A stretch of DNA of 5,862 bases from contig CANQDB010000086.1 in the NCBI GenBank assembly GCA_947591175.1, forward strand, positions 1 through 5,862, given 5' to 3'. A program made the translations under genes and the position numbers. This document shows positions 4,961 to 5,862 of this stretch, piece after piece. This DNA comes from an uncultured Bacilli bacterium. GTDB lineage: Bacteria > Bacillota_I > Bacilli_A > RF39 > UBA660. The notes under the pieces are model-generated. The model did no database searches. It was not told the origin of the DNA and worked only from the letters and a program-made list of their open reading frames with translations. The stretch's first letter is position 1; the number at the start of each line of letters is the position of its first letter.

Positions 4961-4987
4961 AAGTGCCTTAAAAGGTGCTTTTTGTTT
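4961..4987 (+). terminator. Rho-independent terminator of the toxin-antitoxin locus
   Basis: AAGTGCCT (4961-4968) pairs with AGGTGCTT (4973-4980) through two G-U pairs around loop TAAA, followed by TTTTTGTTT. The wobble pairs would be mismatches on the other strand, so it works rightward. The next promoter starts almost at once (4990). Confidence 0.7.
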
Positions 4988-4989
4988 GA

Positions 4990-5018
4990 TTGACACACTA
5001 ATCATTTTTCGCTAAAAT
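4990..5018 (+). promoter_or_regulatory. Sigma-A-type promoter of the thioredoxin-fold/HD genes
   Basis: A consensus TTGACA (4990-4995), 17 bp spacer and TAAAAT (5013-5018, one mismatch). Transcription would start near 5025, leaving a leader of about 20 nt before ATG 5045. The position directly after the terminator shows that this gene pair is a separate unit from the toxin-antitoxin locus. Confidence 0.75.
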
Positions 5019-5044
5019 AGGAAATAGAAAGTGATGTGAATAAT

Positions 5045-5689
5045 ATGGAACAAAATAGAAAAGATAAGAGGACGGCTTTACTTATTATTTTTGGTATTGC
5101 TATTGTCTCATTTGCTTTTTCATTTGCCATTTATAACGTTATAAGTAGCATGGAAACTCCTGAAGTTTTAAGTGATAGTGAGCGTTTTAAAATCGAATAT
5201 GAAAGATTAAACGAAGAAAAAAATCAAGAGGGAAATTCTTATTTACCTTTGATGATCGACTCTAAAAATATCATCGATTATAGTGATGTTCAAGAGGTAA
5301 TCGATTTAATGAAAAACAAGACAGCTATCATCTTTATAGGAGATCCAGAATCTAATGATTGCCGGACTCTAGTTCCTATTTTACTAGATTCTGCCAAAGA
5401 AGTAGGAATTGAACGTATCTATTACTTAAATAATTCTCTTATCGAGAAAGACGAAGCAGAGTATCAAAAGTTGAAAGATGCTTTAAAAGAACATAATCTC
5501 TTAACAGCCGAAGATTTAGTATATTTACCGACAGTTCTTTTAGTTAAAAATGGCGAAATCGAATACTTTCAACAAGGTTTCCCTGAAAATACTATCGAAG
5601 GGAATATGACTGTTGAAGAAAAAGAGGCTTTACAAAAAACTTATATCGAAGAGATGCAAAACCTTATCTTATGTGATGAGACATGCTAA
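5045..5689 (+). CDS. Membrane-anchored thioredoxin-fold protein with SxxC in place of CxxC
   Basis: A 214-residue protein: basic N-terminus, one membrane helix (about 11-32), a charged linker (35-75), then a thioredoxin-like domain, expected outside the cell. The domain shows the strand AIIFIGDPE (94-102), the active-site position SNDC (103-106) before a helix (LVPILLDSAKEVG), the strand IERIYYLN, and the cis-proline loop YLPTVLLVKNGEI (160-172). Related Bacillota proteins usually read PECPWC here, so the first, nucleophilic Cys appears replaced by Ser103, leaving only Cys106. The last residues hold a second pair, Cys210 and Cys214 (CDETC). The closest described class I can name is thioredoxin-like/bacteriocin-transport accessory type proteins, from memory. 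A GTG at 5036 is in frame. I prefer ATG 5045, with AGAAAGTGAT at 5026-5035 as ribosome site, but either is possible. Its 3' end overlaps the HD gene by 7 nt. Confidence 0.82.
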   Translation: MEQNRKDKRTALLIIFGIAIVSFAFSFAIYNVISSMETPEVLSDSERFKIEYERLNEEKNQEGNSYLPLMIDSKNIIDYSDVQEVIDLMKNKTAIIFIGDPESNDCRTLVPILLDSAKEVGIERIYYLNNSLIEKDEAEYQKLKDALKEHNLLTAEDLVYLPTVLLVKNGEIEYFQQGFPENTIEGNMTVEEKEALQKTYIEEMQNLILCDETC

Positions 5690-5862
5690 AAAAAGACGAC
5701 TCTAAAGAGAACTTGAGAGAATATTACGAAATTGTTAAACCCATTCTTTTACATCCCGAATTTCTCAAACGTAAAGAATTTTTGCATCATCAAGACTCAG
5801 TTTATGAACACTGTTTAAAAGTATCTCTCTGCGGCTTTAAAATAGCTAAAATGCTAAAACCT
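5683..5862 (+). CDS. HD-domain protein, N-terminal part (runs off the right edge)
   Basis: The first 60 codons of a protein with no stop before the window ends. The ATG overlaps the previous stop (ATGCTAA), indicating translational coupling. An upstream Shine-Dalgarno is weak (GTGATGAG, 5673-5680). The visible sequence, HPEFLKRKEFLHHQDSVYEH (22-41) followed by CLKVSLCGFKIAKML, matches the start of small HD-superfamily hydrolases of Bacillota. In these an early His and an EH/DH pair contribute to the metal site, and the defining HD dipeptide comes later, here beyond the edge. Members hydrolyse phosphate esters of nucleotides or similar compounds. The substrate here is unknown. The link to the thioredoxin-fold gene is by operon only. 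Confidence 0.78.
   Translation, partial: MLKKDDSKENLREYYEIVKPILLHPEFLKRKEFLHHQDSVYEHCLKVSLCGFKIAKMLKP

Noticed and set aside
1..5862. CRISPR array, transposase or prophage genes
   Set aside because: No regularly spaced repeats, recombinase motifs or phage structural genes were seen on either strand.

Overview
The window reads as a chromosomal segment of a low-GC Bacillota relative (Bacilli, possibly a gut RF39/Erysipelotrichia-like lineage). The grounds are the AT-rich sequence, Gram-positive-style Shine-Dalgarno sites, sigma-A-type promoters, short U-tailed terminators and Firmicutes-type proteins. The lineage is inference. TGG encodes every Trp seen and TGA serves as a stop (for example 2986-2988), so the standard bacterial code applies.

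Layout. Positions 1-145 hold a divergent promoter region. A good Shine-Dalgarno at 8-13 on the minus strand points to a gene lying off the left edge. tRNA-Arg(CCT) follows at 146-222 with its terminator. A small unit with its own promoter and terminator (345-1348) encodes two uncharacterised, translationally overlapping proteins. Next come an RluA-family pseudouridine synthase (1366-2226), a five-helix PF06541-type membrane protein (2281-2988) and a membrane GT2 glycosyltransferase (2993-4216). The last two are 4 nt apart and probably form an envelope-related pair. tRNA-Arg(CCG) lies at 4271-4347.

The segment after the second tRNA holds an intact YefM/Phd-type antitoxin (4540-4797). Directly downstream is a broken YoeB-type toxin, hit by a frameshift and an internal deletion, which leaves a 39-codon open frame that keeps the toxin's C-terminal motif. 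A hairpin, a terminator and a strong promoter follow. That promoter drives a membrane-anchored thioredoxin-fold protein whose CxxC has become SxxC (5045-5689), overlapped by the start of an HD-domain protein that runs off the right edge.

There is no CRISPR array, transposase or prophage gene. I do not see a clear new multi-gene system. The points most worth following are the decayed toxin-antitoxin locus, the SxxC thioredoxin-like protein, the orphan two-gene unit, the PF06541-GT2 pair, and a start-stop codon pair in front of the PF06541 gene.
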